A DNA stretch of 64,000 bases from Welwitschia mirabilis (GCA_051453625.1 JBOZIK010000001.1:294795007-294859006), one strand, 5' to 3'. Positions 24,380 through 36,940 are shown, counted from the first letter of the stretch. The notes: generated by a model from the sequence alone, not told the origin. Program-made: numbers and translations.

Positions 24380-24639
24380 CCTTAAGATTCTAAGTAATTG
24401 ATCTTCTTTGAATGGAATCAAGGAATATTTTATGACTACTAAGAAGATGAAGTTATCCTCTAAGAAAGAGTATTTCAGATCATTAGGTAAGGTTTTAAGT
24501 TCTAGGTAAACTTCATTTTGAGATATCGGGCATGTTTCTTGAGAGTGTTCTATTTCATCATTTTTGAAAGAATGAGAAGTACATTCCTAATCCTCAATAA
24601 GGCCTTCTACCCTATCTATGTACTCTACCCCTTCATCTT

Positions 24640-24996
24640 TAAAGGTAACTTCATCGCATTACATACATTTAGCCACATGGTCATGTGCCAAATGAAATTT
24701 TCATTAATCCATTATTGCAATTAATCAAGGCATTATAGGTCACTAAGAATGGTCTTTCTAATATGATAGGCACTATGTGGTTTGATGATTTCTCCATGTC
24801 TAAGACCACAAAATCTACTTAGATGTAATAACTACCCACTCTAGTTGTGACATTCTTGATGACTTCTAATGGTGTTTTAACAAGGTTATCCACTAATTAA
24901 AGTTGGAGTTTTGTGTTTTTGAGTATTTTTAAGCTTAACTAATTATAGGTTTTATAAGGGAGTAAGTTTACACTGGCTCCTAAATTGAATAAGGCT
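24640..24996 (-). pseudogene. Inner gypsy aspartic protease, first copy
   Basis: Minus-strand frames read ALFNLGASVNLLPYKTYN, then TPLEVIKNVTTRVGSYYI, VDFVVLDMEKSSNHIVPII and ERPFLVTYNALINCNNGLMK. This matches the retropepsin of plant Athila/Tat elements (family DLGASVNLLPYS). The catalytic D is replaced by N, so it is inactive. Its upstream edge abuts a 100-N gap, beyond which a second protease-like copy lies. Confidence 0.85.
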
Positions 24997-25096
24997 NNNN
25001 NNNNNNNNNNNNNNNNNNNNNNNNNNNNNNNNNNNNNNNNNNNNNNNNNNNNNNNNNNNNNNNNNNNNNNNNNNNNNNNNNNNNNNNNNNNNNNNN
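24997..25096. other. Scaffold gap (exactly 100 N) between two protease copies
   Basis: Exactly 100 N, a common placeholder for a join of unknown size. The sequence just left of the gap (24,845-24,996) is repeated in diverged form at about 25,318-25,450. Confidence 0.95.
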
Positions 25097-25289
25097 GTAC
25101 AAGTGTGTTTTATTTCATTTCCATGCCTTGCAAATTAATTCTACAGGTTAGGATTGCCATATTTTTATCTTGAAAGAAACTCTTTTATTTTCATACTTTG
25201 GCCTTTAATGGGTTACGACATTCGAGTTACTCCCATCTATATTAGTGTGTTGTGTTTGTGCATATTATTTGTAATTAATAGGATTTAGA

Positions 25290-25480
25290 TCAGAACGTAA
25301 ATGTTGCATAAATACACACCTCAATAACATTCTTGATAACTCCTAATGATGTTTTAATAGAGTTTCATGTTCTTAAGTCCTTCTAAGCCTAACTCCTTCT
25401 AAGTTCTATATGGGAGCAAGTTTACACTGCCTTCTAAGTATAACAAGGCTTGGTTAAGTTGTTTGTTGTCTATAGTAATA
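25290..25480 (-). pseudogene. Inner gypsy protease, second partial copy
   Basis: Minus-strand frames give ALLYLEGSVNLLPYRT followed by KELGLEGLKN, the same active-site segment as at 24,880-24,996. Only this core segment is duplicated. It may be a real partial duplication, a piece of another element or a mis-join at the gap. Confidence 0.7.
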
Positions 25481-25489
25481 GTAATTATG

Positions 25490-27335
25490 GGGCAACTAGG
25501 GCCTTTATACTTTTATGGGAATTATTTTTGGAGAATTTCATTTATTTGTTAAGCTAAAAAGCTTTAGATTTAACATTCATTTGCCTTTTTATAATGCATA
25601 AGTCCTTAAGGAATTATGTAATGAAAGGGACATGTTTGATATCTTCTAGAAGTGAAATGTTTATTTTAACTCCTTCAAAAATTTCTAGGGCCTCTAATTG
25701 CTTTTTCATTATATTTTCCTTTCTAAGATATTGGAGGAAAGTTAATGGGTCTTCACTCTTATCCTTTTTCTTATTTTTTATGGGGTTTTATTTATCCTTA
25801 ATCTTATTTGGTATGAATGGATTTTCTAGCTTTTTCTTACTCCTAAGGTGTATAGACTTGGATTCTTCTATGTGTTCTACCTATGCTATGAATCTAATTT
25901 CTTTTGAGTTTGGTTAGGAATTCATAGTGAGTTTCCATATTTTTCTTTGATTTATTGATGAAATAATTTGGCTAGTGATTTATCAGAGTTGGTTTATGCT
26001 TTATTAAAGCCTTTGATTTATTTATTCTTATCTTTGATTTGTTTGCATTTGTATTTTCATGAATGTTTTAAAACTATCCTCCAACAAGCTAGACAAAGTG
26101 GTTTGATGGTTTGAAGATGAAGGTTAAGAATTAGAAGATGAGAAAAATGAAGCCTTAGGCTAGAAAATTTATTGTAAAATGTTTTCTTGTTTTTAAGAGA
26201 AATTTGAATGAGTTTGCTAACTAGGATTGTACTTGTTTAAGTATGGATTATTTTTAGAGTTTTACCATGTTATATGGCATTCACTTATTCATTAACTATG
26301 TTTTGGAATAAAGGGATAGATGGTAACTTATTGATTTCATGAGTGTCAATATGGTAGATTAAACATTAAGGTTTAGCAACCATATATGAGGTTAAGGGTG
26401 AGGTAGTTAATGATTTTAATTTTTTTTGCTAGTTCATAAATTTTGTTGTTCACCTTAAAGTTTTCTAGGATATTCAAGATACCTGTTGAGCTAACTAGAT
26501 GATTTAATCTTGAAGGCCTTATAGGTTTCTCCTAATTTTTAAGCTTTTAGCTATACTTTCTAGATACTTCCAAACCTCATCTAAGGGCATGCTAAAGAAA
26601 TTACCATGACTCATCATTTTCACTAATTGGGAATTATTTATGGATAAACCATTATAAAAGAAACTTATCTTCCTACTTAATTAAAAACTATGTTGAGGGA
26701 ATTTGAATAATGAATCTTTATATCTCTCTAAGGTTTGAGATAATATTTCATGATCCTTCTATTGAAAATTCATGATGTCTTTCCTAAGGACATTTTTCTT
26801 ATGGCTAGAAAAGAACTTAGAGATAAAAGATTTACTTAATTCTATTCAATTTGTGATGTAGAAGGGTTTTAGGGTGTATAACTAGGATTTTGCCTTCTCT
26901 TTTGGGAAAAGGGGAATAAAGTAAGACGAAGTGCATCATAAGTATTAGGATATTAAAAATGGTTGATAAGACACACTCAAATTCCTTAAGGTATAGGTAA
27001 CGATCTTTAGATTCAAAGCCATGAAAATGGGGTAATAGTTGGATAGTGGAAGGTTTAAATTCTAGCCTTTGGTTAATAGGTGATAGTACTATATAAGAGG
27101 GTGTCCCTAGTCTTTGCTGTTAAAGGTAATCATAAATGTTTTTCCTAGGTTAATTGGTGGCAGTAGCTTTTCTTGGGTAAAGTAATAAGCTTGTAACCTA
27201 TTAAGCATTTCTTGATTTGATAAGACTTTATCGAAGGGATAAAGTGGATTATTTGGATTGTTTTATGGTAAGGTAGTTTGATTATTTTAGTTGTTTTAAG
27301 TAGTTGAGATTTATTCTTGAGAGTCATCTTAAGCT
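25490..27335 (-). pseudogene. Inner gypsy gag
   Basis: Near 27,000 (minus sense) the frames give LLPHFHGFESKDRYLYLKEF, the gag N-terminal part. Between 26,780 and 26,560 they give RKDIMNFQ, SQTLERYKDSLFKFPQHSF, SFFYNGLSINNSQLVKMM and PLDEVWKYLESIAK. These follow the plant retrotransposon gag domain (FqQkedEsl.eaWERfkeLl..CPhHG...fYnGL....r.mida). The C-terminal part (25,490-26,250) is lysine-rich. Gag is the capsid precursor; this copy is full of stops. Confidence 0.83.
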
Positions 27336-28061
27336 AGGTTCTCATTTTGGGTTCTAAGTTCTTTCATCCTTTCAAGATCGATAAAAGAGTTTATGTTGTC
27401 TTAGGTTAATCTTCCTATTCTATTATGGATTTAGGTTATGTAAGAGATAGGTTCAAATGATTATAAGAAGGTTCAAATAATAAAAGAAAAGATTTTCAGG
27501 GATTGCAAGTCAAAGAGGTTTCCAAGGTTGTACAAAGAGATTCATTGATCACAAACAGAATGTTTACAGTATCAAGGTTATAATGAAAATTAAATAGAAA
27601 CGTAAATAAAATCAAGCAAAATCATGAAAAACGTTTAAACATTTTAAGCATTTACGAATGGAATGAAATAAAGTAGAGATGACAATAAACAAATGTGATT
27701 AAAACATTACAAGAAATACAAAATATTTTTAACAAAATTTTAATGTTTATATTCACATAGAAACACAAAAAATGTAGTAGAAAAGAAAAGCATGCAATGC
27801 AATTGTAAAGTTTGATTAGAAAATTTTTAAAGTTCTAAAGTTTTTCTAACTCTAAAGAAACCTGTAATAAATGTTAAGACCTATAGAAAATAAGTTAGGA
27901 AATCAAAACCAAAGCAAAAAAAGGGATCAGTTCAAGATAATACTAGAAAAAAAAAAGAACCAATTCAGGTATCATTGGAATAAGGATTAGTACACATCCG
28001 GAAAAATAGAACTTGTAAAAAGAAAAAACTAGTGCTCCTCTACTCTACTTCCATGTCGTTA
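27336..28061. other. Inner gypsy leader between primer site and gag; no gene
   Basis: An A-rich untranslated stretch in minus sense between the primer site and gag, with poly-A-like runs near 27,900-27,960. No motif was found. Confidence 0.5.
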
Positions 28062-28079
28062 TCCCTGGCAATGACACCA
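28062..28079 (-). other. Primer-binding site for tRNA-Asp, inner gypsy
   Basis: Plus-strand TCCCTGGCAATGACACCA corresponds to the 3' end of plant tRNA-Asp with four differences, all C-to-T or G-to-A changes. It lies three bases from the LTR edge at 28,083. tRNA-Asp priming is known from Athila/Tat-type gypsy elements. It fixes the minus orientation. Confidence 0.85.
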
Positions 28080-28082
28080 AAA

Positions 28083-28578
28083 TTTAATTAACTTTTTAGT
28101 ACAATGTATCATATTTAAAACTAAGTTAGAAACTTACTTATTACTCTTTCTCAAGGATAACATTGGGTATTGGCTAGAATTACACTCACTTTAATATTCA
28201 TGTAAGTCATAAAAAGGAAAGAAAAGAAAAGAAGAGATGAAATAAAATCTTAGGGTTTGAACTTCATCTTAGAAAGAAGAAAAGCAAACTAGCTCTAAGG
28301 TATTAACAATTCATCCTATGCAATCTTTCACTCCAAAGTTATTCAATTATCCCTTTGCAAAATAATAAAAATCATCAAGTTCTTTCAGTCTAGTTCATAG
28401 GGCGTAATCTCATCTACCATATGATAAATGATGAATCCAACTAATACCTTAATATTAAATAACAATAGAAAGAAAGGACTCCTAAAGTAATCAAGATTTA
28501 TAAAATTAAAAGAGTAAGAATTAAAGATAAATTCATACAACTAAATTAAAATTGATAGTTAAAAAAGTTATCTAAGCA
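28083..28578 (-). repeat. 5' LTR of the inner gypsy (right copy)
   Basis: Homologous to 20,607-21,132; it begins TTTAATTAAC (original TG lost) and ends CTAAGCA. An alternative right edge at 28,736 would be followed by a perfect TCACA, but homology between LTRs stops at 28,578, so I prefer the shorter LTR. The 28,584-28,837 stretch beyond it holds no gene. Confidence 0.72.
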
Positions 28579-29459
28579 TCCCAATTATGATATTATTCAT
28601 AAATCAAAATCAAAGAAAAACAATGTTTATATTAAGAAGAGAACAGCTTTACAGTAAAGGAAGAAGGAAGCAGGAAGAACTCCTCAACAATCCTTAAATA
28701 CTAGTTCACTCCCCCATATAGTCACCTAGAAATCCATCACAAGTTATATCTCCAAAGTCTTTAATTTCTCCAAGGAAAAGATAAATACAATAAAGGGTTT
28801 AAAGTAGTGATTAAATAGTTGGTAAAAGTAAAAAGTCTATAATGTTAAAAAAAGAGTTAGATCATCGAGTCGGAGGCAGGCTAGTCAAAAAAAAAGTTGG
28901 CTTAAAAATTCAGCCTTAAAAAAGCATTAAAAAAATTATTTTTCTTTGATGCTAACAATGTAAAACATTAGTGATCATTTTTGGGATATACATATAACCC
29001 CTTACTAATGTAATTAGAAGATTTAAATGAACATTTTTTAAATGCAATGTGACTCTTATCAATTAAATTATAAACCATACAATTAAAAATTTGAAATTAC
29101 AATTGACATGTGATAATATTAATAATAAATTTAGAATTTGAACAAATTATACATTTAAAACATGTATTAAACCAATGGAAACATTAAAGAAATAGAATAA
29201 AATAGTGCATGAAATATTGTCCATACATATAATGAGACATGAAACTATAATCCCATCATCCAAAATGTTTAGTACAAATTATAAAACTAACATTAAACAA
29301 AGGTTTTAACAAATCTAAGCTAGTAAACCTCTAAGGGTTTCTAGAAGAACCCTCACCAGCATTCCTATGCATTAGTAGCTTTTTCCATGACCAATACACA
29401 TTAGAAGCATGTAAAGATTGTTCAGGTACTAGATTGGCCTCTATTTGAGGCATAACCAA

Positions 29460-32400
29460 TTCCATCGTACTAAACAAGGATCATCATTATCATTATGCTC
29501 AGAATTAAAAGATACATGACTTGCAATGCCCTCATCAAGATTATGATCTTTACTATCACCATCACAAGGAGTACCAGCATGAGGAGTATTAGTAGGTATA
29601 TCATCATCATGAGGAGCATCACATCTTCCACTATCACCTATTAACCATCTAGATCCATTACATCTAAAGTTGTTGATGCGAACTCCTTTAGATCAAATCT
29701 GAGATTATGATGGATAAAAACTAGATCATTTAACCTCTAGGTTGTAAGCTTGTTATGCTTCTTTGAGTATATGTGCTTGAAGATAATCCAATTACACTTA
29801 AAACCTGTGAAATAAAAGGCAACAAGAAAAGTCAAAAAAATAATAAATAAAATATACAAAAAGGCACAATGAAAAAAAGAATTAGAAATGTTGAAGTTCA
29901 AAGTTCAAACTTCAAACCAATACCAGATGTACTACATGGCTGTGAAAAAATATGAGTGGCTATTTCTTTTAAATTATTAGTCTCCAAACCATATTCAGAC
30001 CAACAATCCTCTAAACAAATGAAAGAACAGATCATTTAGATAATACTTTTAGTCATAAAATAAGTTATTCATTTAACCATTTTTGAATATAGTAAAAACA
30101 ACTTATTTAACCTGGCTTTAACTGAGATTTCAATGACTCTACCCTAGGCGTATAAAACAAAAAATCCATCCTTTTCTTGTACATGATCAAGTCTTTTATC
30201 ACTTGATCTCTCTTATCTAGATGTGGTATCATATTATTTAGTGCATTGTGAAGTCTTAATATCAATCATATTTCCTCTTTTGTATGATGAAATTCCCTTC
30301 CAAATCCAAATTGTGGGTTTAATATGTGTATGATAACATGCAAATCATCGTGTGTTTGATTGTTCTATCTGTTTCTCATATCAAAAATATAATTAAATTA
30401 GAAATTAAGAAGGCACATAAATAACATTTATTATAAGTAATTAAAATATCAAACTTTAAGTATATAACTTATGTGCTTTTTACTCATATAGTCTTATAGA
30501 AATGTTTGCAAATCTGTTAAGAAGACCATTCTTTATAAGATAGGAATGGATGCCCTCCTTTGCTCTTGACATTTCTTCATACACATATGTCAAAGAAGGT
30601 TTTTTCCCATTCAGCTTTCATAGAATAAGCACTAATGTTTGGGTGATCTACAAATTGTCCAGATGCAGATAAGTGAATATGACATTAAAATTTACAAATA
30701 AAAATAATTAATAATCTATTTTATTATTTGTAAATACAAAAACAATTATTCTTACTTGTAAGACATTTTTCATCTCAAATCAAATTTTGCCTGGATGATT
30801 AATGTAATAAAAATCATGTCTATCATACGAGTAGCCTTAGAAGTATGATGAAGTGTAGCAAATCTTTCATCATAACTTTATGATGGATTATAAAACATCT
30901 CCATTAATGCTTGCTTTACTTCTTGCATGCTATCTAGGATAAGAAATTTGTTGTAAACCTTCTGTGGCTAGGCCTGAGAAGTTCTTTTCCATTAGAGTGC
31001 TGATGAGAAAGATGATGAACATGGGAATGAGTGTATATAAATTTTACCATAAATTTTACCCTTTGCAAGATCTAAACAATAATAAATGATAATTTCTCAA
31101 TCCTCAAGTCATATGTTACATTTTCCTTACAAAATGCATGAACAAATATCTAATATATTACTAAAATAACATTTTAAATTTAATATTACAAATATTTAGT
31201 TAATTACCTTTTTAATCTAAGGAAATTTTCTAAGATCTTTGAGAAAAATATCAATGCAGTGTGATGTGCAAAGAGTCCAATATAAATATGGATAATGATG
31301 CATCAATAATCTACCTGCTGCCTTATAACTAGATCCATTATCTAAAACAACCTACCAAATACAAAATAAACAAGGCTAAGTACAAGAGTACAAGACTACA
31401 TCATTGTTTTTATAAGGAGAGAATGAGTTTAAATGAATTAAATAGGAACTATTTACTTAGAAAACCTTGCTAGATCCTACTTCTTCAATCACTTTTTTGA
31501 ACTCTTCAAATAAGAACTTAGCATTCCTTATGTTAATGCGTCGATAGATTTTAAAAACATTATTCCTGAAGATGATGCTACCAGAAAATTAATGAGATTT
31601 CTATCCTGTCTATTACTCTAATCATATGTAAGAATGCTACATTCAGATTTGTTCCAAACCTATTCATGCTAGTTCATCATGTCTTTAATATCATGTTTGA
31701 CATCATCTAACATGGATTTCCATATCTCTGTGTAAGTGAGAGCTTTAAAATTACTTGGCCCACACTCACCAAAGCATCACAAACCCTCTAAAACATAGGA
31801 CTTGCAAATGCTTATAATGGTAAGCCCTATGAATAATAAAGTTATGCAAGGATCTTTTGTACTCTCTTAACTACATTCTACTTAGCATGCATACTTGTCT
31901 CAATTGCCTGTTAAGTACCAGGATCATGACGTGGAGGCATTAAATCAACAAGTCTTCTTCAAATGGATCAATAACAAGACTCTAATCCTTGATAAGATAA
32001 GGCAACTTTAGGACTAGAAAGTGGAGGATGAATACCACTCTCATACTAGGCCTCAGTAGTACTATTCAAATCAGGAAGGGAAGAAGAATTATGAGCCCCT
32101 AAATTTGTACTCATATGCTTCCAACCATCAACTATTCTCTTTCTAACTCTAGACATAGACGCTTTATGCTCAATTGCAGAACTAGAACTAGCTCTCTCCA
32201 TTTGCCTCTATGCTAGAAGATCTACAAGCCTTGCCTTGTTTTTCTTTTACTCCTCTTTATGATTTAACAATATATTCATTTCCTCCATCACAGAAATGCT
32301 AGGTAAGTTAAGACAATGTACAATGTATAGCACCATGAAATGTGGCCTGAAAATAACTGCATTTTAGCATATCTAAATTTTTAAGATCTAGTTGTGTATA

Positions 32401-32470
32401 GTGTTACCATGTTGGATCCCTCCTTAACATGTTTAATCACTGAAAAAAGATTAATTGTAATTTGAACTAG
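29460..32470 (-). pseudogene. hAT transposase with DUF659 and C-terminal dimerisation region, decayed
   Basis: Near 32,340-32,400 (minus sense) a zinc-finger BED-like remnant reads ATFHGAIHC. Around 31,800 comes FASPMF..VCDALVSVG, and around 31,540-31,610 NLINFLVA and FLKSID, which are DUF659 hallmarks. Near 31,000 is GKELLRPSHRRFTTNFLSW, matching the hAT catalytic domain end. At 29,700-29,776 KKRNKL..QRLNDLVFIHYNL is the classic hAT dimerisation motif, followed by an acidic tail (HDDDIPTNTP). hAT transposases cut and paste DNA and make 8-bp duplications. Stops and frameshifts occur throughout. Segments around 30,250-30,900 have no clear coding match and may include introns. Confidence 0.83.
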
Positions 32471-34420
32471 ATATTATAATACATTAATTGGAAAGGCAAT
32501 GTAATTATGTAAAACATTGTATGAGTAGTAAATGCAAGTAACATACTAACACTGTATAATAACAAATTAATAATAAATATAAAAAGTATGTTTAAGATTA
32601 TAAAAATGGTTTATGTAGTATTTCCTAATTAAATGTGTCATTTTCAGAGAACAGCAACAACATAGTATTTTCATGCCAAGTGATATATCTGTTTAAAAAC
32701 TATGAACTATTATACTAGAATTGATTTGCCTAAATTATTTTTCACTATTCATGTAATCTGTTTGTGTAAATAACTTCAAAGAAAACTCTTGATTTAAGTA
32801 CTTGCTAAAAGTTTTTATTATTTAGACATACATGAATAAAATAAAAAATTAGTAAAAAATTCCTAATTTAAGATCCCACAACATGATATTAAAAATTTCT
32901 AATTAAACCCATTCTACTGAAAACCTTATCTTCTTCCCAGGAATCTCAAATCATTTTTCTTGTTCAGACACCATTATGGTTCACTTCTCAAATAACATTT
33001 CTTCCACAAAACTTATCACTATTTTTAAGTAACATTTAATTCTATTTGATACTTCCACACTTATAAATCAAAATTTAAGGATTTAATTTAGTGGCATCAC
33101 TTCTCCTTGTTTGTATTTATTGATCACTGCCTTGACGAATTTCTGTAGGTGTCTCATCTCCTAATCCTTTAGTTTTTATTTTAAAAATTACTCAAGTTTA
33201 AGCCTAAATTACTTAATACACCACATTGCATATTGTGCAGTCTCAAAGATAATGATAGCAATAGTGAGAGTAATGGTGACATGTTCTAATAGGAGTTCCA
33301 CATCATATGTAAATGAGATGACCCAAGTGATGAAACAATTACAGTGGCTGAGCTCATAAAGCTAAGAGACACTACATTAACAAGCATAGAGATGAATTAA
33401 ACAAAGTAAAGAAAAGCAACGGGGATTTATCATTTGATAGGATAGTAACAGGTATGATAGAAAGGGTGTGGGAATGGATGGAGATGGTGGTGCCATGATA
33501 TTGTGCCAAGCTTTCTTTGATGCTAAAGAGATTGTGCTTCTTCTACATGTTGCTTAAGAGTAGATGATCTTTGTTTTTTACAACTCCTCTATCATTTAAT
33601 AGATCAAATAATATCATAATCTTAGGCATCCCCTAAAATACCGTCACTGCTACCTACGCTTTCATTATCTGAATTTCTTTTCTGAATATCGTTACCACTA
33701 CTTACTTCTGTTATTTTTCTTTCTATATTTCTTTGATTTAGTAGCTTTGGTGTTAAATAATAAAAATGTTTGAATTTATTGAACATTAACATATGAGTAT
33801 TAGATACAATTGTTTTTAAGGGGGGAAAAATAAAAACAAGAAAGAAATTGATGAATACCTCAACTGTGTTTTGATAAACACCTCAAATCATGCAATTCTC
33901 AGTTGTCACTAAACAATCAACTAAATGAAGATGAGCTAGGAAGAAAACATAAGGTAGGCGGCAAGCCACATGCACAGAGTTAGTGAGTTGTGAGTCTTAT
34001 TGACTATTATGATATGTTAACTATTGAGTCTATTGGCTATTCTCCTCTACGCTCATGCTAAGGAGATGTCTGCTTGACCGAATCTACTCATAGGTTTATG
34101 CCAAAGAATAGAATGCTCACAGTTGCAGGTTACTTCACATCAATGCACAGAATGCTTGTAGGTCTTGCAGGTTTGCAGGTTCAGGAATTATAAACATAGG
34201 TTGCATGATTATCTTACGCAACTTTTTGATTTTTTTTAATTCAAATGGTGATTAGTTGTCATTTAAACAATTGATGAACAATTGCTAGAAACCACCAATG
34301 CCTTAGAAAATAAATGAATAATAGTTTTTTGAAAAAGTTGGGGGTGACTGATCACCCAAATGGTGATAAATCATCATCAGTTTAAACATTGGTTTAAGGT
34401 CCTTTTATAATTAAAGATCA
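32471..34420. other. Non-coding 5' part of the hAT element
   Basis: No protein motif. It contains short local repeats such as GCAGGTT/TTGCAGGTTCAGG near 34,120-34,190 and an inverted GGTGACTGATCACC near 34,344. This is consistent with hAT subterminal sequence. Confidence 0.4.
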
Positions 34421-35850
34421 GGGTGAGGGGTGGTTAGATCCTTGGCTTGTAGTTAAGTATAATCTTCATCATTTAATATTAGGTAGATAAGATTTTATCT
34501 TATAGCATTAGGTAAATTAGCTTCCATCATTTATCATTAGGTAGAATCTTCATCACTTAGCATTTGGTTGAGCTTTTCTTATAGAATTTGGTGGATATTT
34601 TCACATAACTCTAATGCCCCTCCACATGCCTCTACCACATGTCTCTAAATGTTTTTTCTATGTATCATCACATCATATCTCTATCTCCATCATGATTCTG
34701 TATGAAATTATGTCCATCTTCCTTCATGTGTTCCAAAAGTAACTAAATATCTATAGTTTAATATGGATAAAAACATAACATTCAATTTTATTTTTAAAAA
34801 TAATAGAGGATATATTTTATGACTAAAATACATAAATTAATATTTTTATTTACAATATACACTTGATATAAATGTCAATTTTTAAATGTTAATAATAGAA
34901 GAGTCATGCATCTATTTCTGACTCTGTTTCTTTATCTTGTTTCTAGTCTTTCATTTAGATTAGTAGGTAGATGGTTCTTTGCTTTTGATGTTGTTATCCT
35001 ACTATTTTTCTAATCCTAGGCTCAATTCTATCTTTTATCCTTTCTATAGATATTAGTATTTCCATTTGTCATTCAGGAATAGCTACAATTCATGGTACTA
35101 ATATTTCATTTTCACTTGTTGTTGACTATGGTTTAAGAAAATGTAAAATAAGCTTGGATGAAGGTGCAATGAAATACAATATTTCATTTTTACTTGATCT
35201 ACCATATAGAATGTAAAGTACACAAGTATAATTCTAGATGCATAAAATAGAATATGAAGTAATTAAAGGAGATAAGCATGAGGTATGTAAAAAATGATTA
35301 TGAGATAGTACATGAAACTAAATATGCTTGAATAAAGTCCATTCTTATAAAAAATGAATCTATTCAAAAGAGAAATATGAAACTAAGAGATACTTAACAT
35401 TCACAAAAACATCATAGAAATATACCTACTTATGACAAAAACAATGAAGCTAGGGCACAATTAAATATTAGTCTATTTAGGTGGAGGGAGATCTAATAAT
35501 TTTGTGTGTTGTCTTTATTTTAAGAGGTATGTTTGTGTTGAAAGAGGAAGTGTAAGTTTTCAACACATGTGAGAGTAATTAAATTAGGGGAAGGCAAAAG
35601 ATTAGTTTATTATAAATATTCTTATTCATTAAGAGCTTATCATGTGGAATCTTAAACTTTTTTTTTTTTTTTGAACTTGAACCTTTAATGATTTTGACCC
35701 TCTTCTCCTATTTTGATTCTTGTTGTCTCAATCTGGAAGATAATTATTATTTTGTATATTTACTATATACATTATGTATAATAAAATAAATTTAAGGGAT
35801 AAATTAAATAATAACAAATGATGGATCCAATGGTTTATGTCTTGATTCCT
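34421..35850. other. Outer gypsy region after integrase; short degenerate repeats, no gene
   Basis: From about 34,450 to 34,590 a unit like ATCTTCATCA.TTA.CATTAGGTAGA recurs at least three times with drift. The rest has no motif. Positions 35,652-35,673 hold a run of T. Confidence 0.5.
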
Positions 35851-35989
35851 CAAGAAAAATTACCTCAATTAAATTTAAATATTGCTTTGCAATGTTTTAA
35901 AGATAATAAGACTTTAGTTGTTGACCATTCACTATAAAAATATTACTTCCTTTAATATTTGCAATTGAAAACAATCCATTACTATGTTA

Positions 35990-36940
35990 TTTTATGATAA
36001 TATAGGGGTTTTACTACCTTAATGTCAACTTGTTATGGATGTTAATCAGTCAAGAATCAAAGAGAAGCACAAATTCCCCTTTTTCAAATGCATGTTAAAC
36101 AGTCCTTTTTTCATCTAATGCATGTAGTTGTTCTATCCTTCTATTAATATTTTGTTGTTCATCAGTAAGATTGATTATGTATAGAGTTTTAAAGGATTTA
36201 TGGATCAGACTCACAAGCAGGACTCATTGCTTTTCATAGATAAGATCATATGGGGTAAAACCTAGTGCAGTCTTAAAAGTAATGTGATATATCCATAGTA
36301 ATTTATCTAATTTGAGATTCCAATTTGTTCTATAAACATGAACTACCTTTTGAAACATCTTTTTTGAGTTCTCAATTGATTCTTTCTATTAATCCATTCA
36401 TTTGAGAGTGTTATGCATTTGTTACTCTATGTTGGATACTATTTTCCACAAGAAAATTTTTTACTATCTTATTCACAAAATGTGTTCCTTAATTAGAAAT
36501 TAGAATTTTAGGAAATCTAGGCCTACTCGGAATATTAGTTTTTAAAAGTTTATAAACAGGTCTGATATCATTGGAATTTATGGTTATGGCTTTAACCCAT
36601 TTTATCATGTAGCCTATATGATTTATGAAATCGAGGAGGATTTAGTTGGACAATAAAATCAATTCCCTCATAGCCAAATGGTTCAGATTCTATTATTGGT
36701 TGAAGTAACATTTGACCTCTTCTTGTGATTCCCCCATAACATTTATTTTCTCACACCTTTTTACAAACTCATAAGTAACTTTAAATAATGAGTGCCAATA
36801 AAAACCTACATGTAAAACTCTGATAGTTGTTTTCCTCCCATTAAAGTTCCCTCCTCCTACCTCTACATGATAAAGTTATAATATCTCTTCTTGTTCCCAT
36901 TCTGGTATGCATCATCTAATAATGTAATATACACATCTTT
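35990..36940 (-). pseudogene. Outer gypsy integrase
   Basis: Minus-strand frames give MLWGNHKKRS of the zinc-binding end, then PTKSSSIS, FPKILISNEGTHF-like remnants (as FLKF..LIKEHIL), then VVHVYRTNWNLKLDKLLW, TFKTALGFTPYDLIYEKQ and EQLHALDEKRT. These are the core and C-terminal motifs of plant Ty3/gypsy integrase (AYRTt.KTplG.tPy.LvYGK). It follows RNase H, as gypsy order demands. The catalytic residues lie in the most damaged part. Confidence 0.83.

Larger units (their letters stand above)
20607..28578 (-). mobile_element. Inner Athila/Tat-type gypsy element, minus strand
   Basis: Two LTRs of about 500 bp (20,607-21,132 and 28,083-28,578) flank a minus-strand gag-protease-RT-RNase H-integrase series with a tRNA-Asp primer site. 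The LTRs run TGCTTAGATAAC...GTGAATCACA in minus sense in the left copy. Five flanking bases are TCACA on the left (20,602-20,606) and TCCCA on the right (28,579-28,583), a 4-of-5 match consistent with an aged target duplication. It sits inside the outer gypsy's 3' region. All genes are broken. Confidence 0.8.
28838..34420 (-). mobile_element. hAT-superfamily DNA transposon, approximate ends
   Basis: A decayed hAT transposase occupies the middle. The left end is placed at TATAATGTTAAAAAAAG (28,838), followed by a GAGTCGGAGGCAGGCTAGTC segment like the ends of plant hAT elements carrying DUF659-type transposases. The right end is placed at GGTCCTTTTATAATTA (about 34,417), whose complement resembles the left end loosely. 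No convincing 8-bp target duplication was seen, so the ends are tentative. It interrupts the outer gypsy's 3' region. Confidence 0.5.

Noticed and set aside
24985-25173. 62-codon open frame across the protease gap
   Set aside because: Made of N and antisense to the gypsy protease.
25594-25917. 107-codon plus-strand open frame, hydrophobic, membrane-protein-like
   Set aside because: It is the antisense of the inner gypsy gag C-terminal region, whose A/T-rich lysine codons read as F/L/S on the other strand.
28737-28741. Alternative right edge of the inner gypsy with perfect TCACA duplication
   Set aside because: The LTRs lose homology at 28,578, and a 5-bp match within several hundred bases is expected by chance. 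The 28,578 edge has CA, loss of homology and a 4-of-5 duplication.
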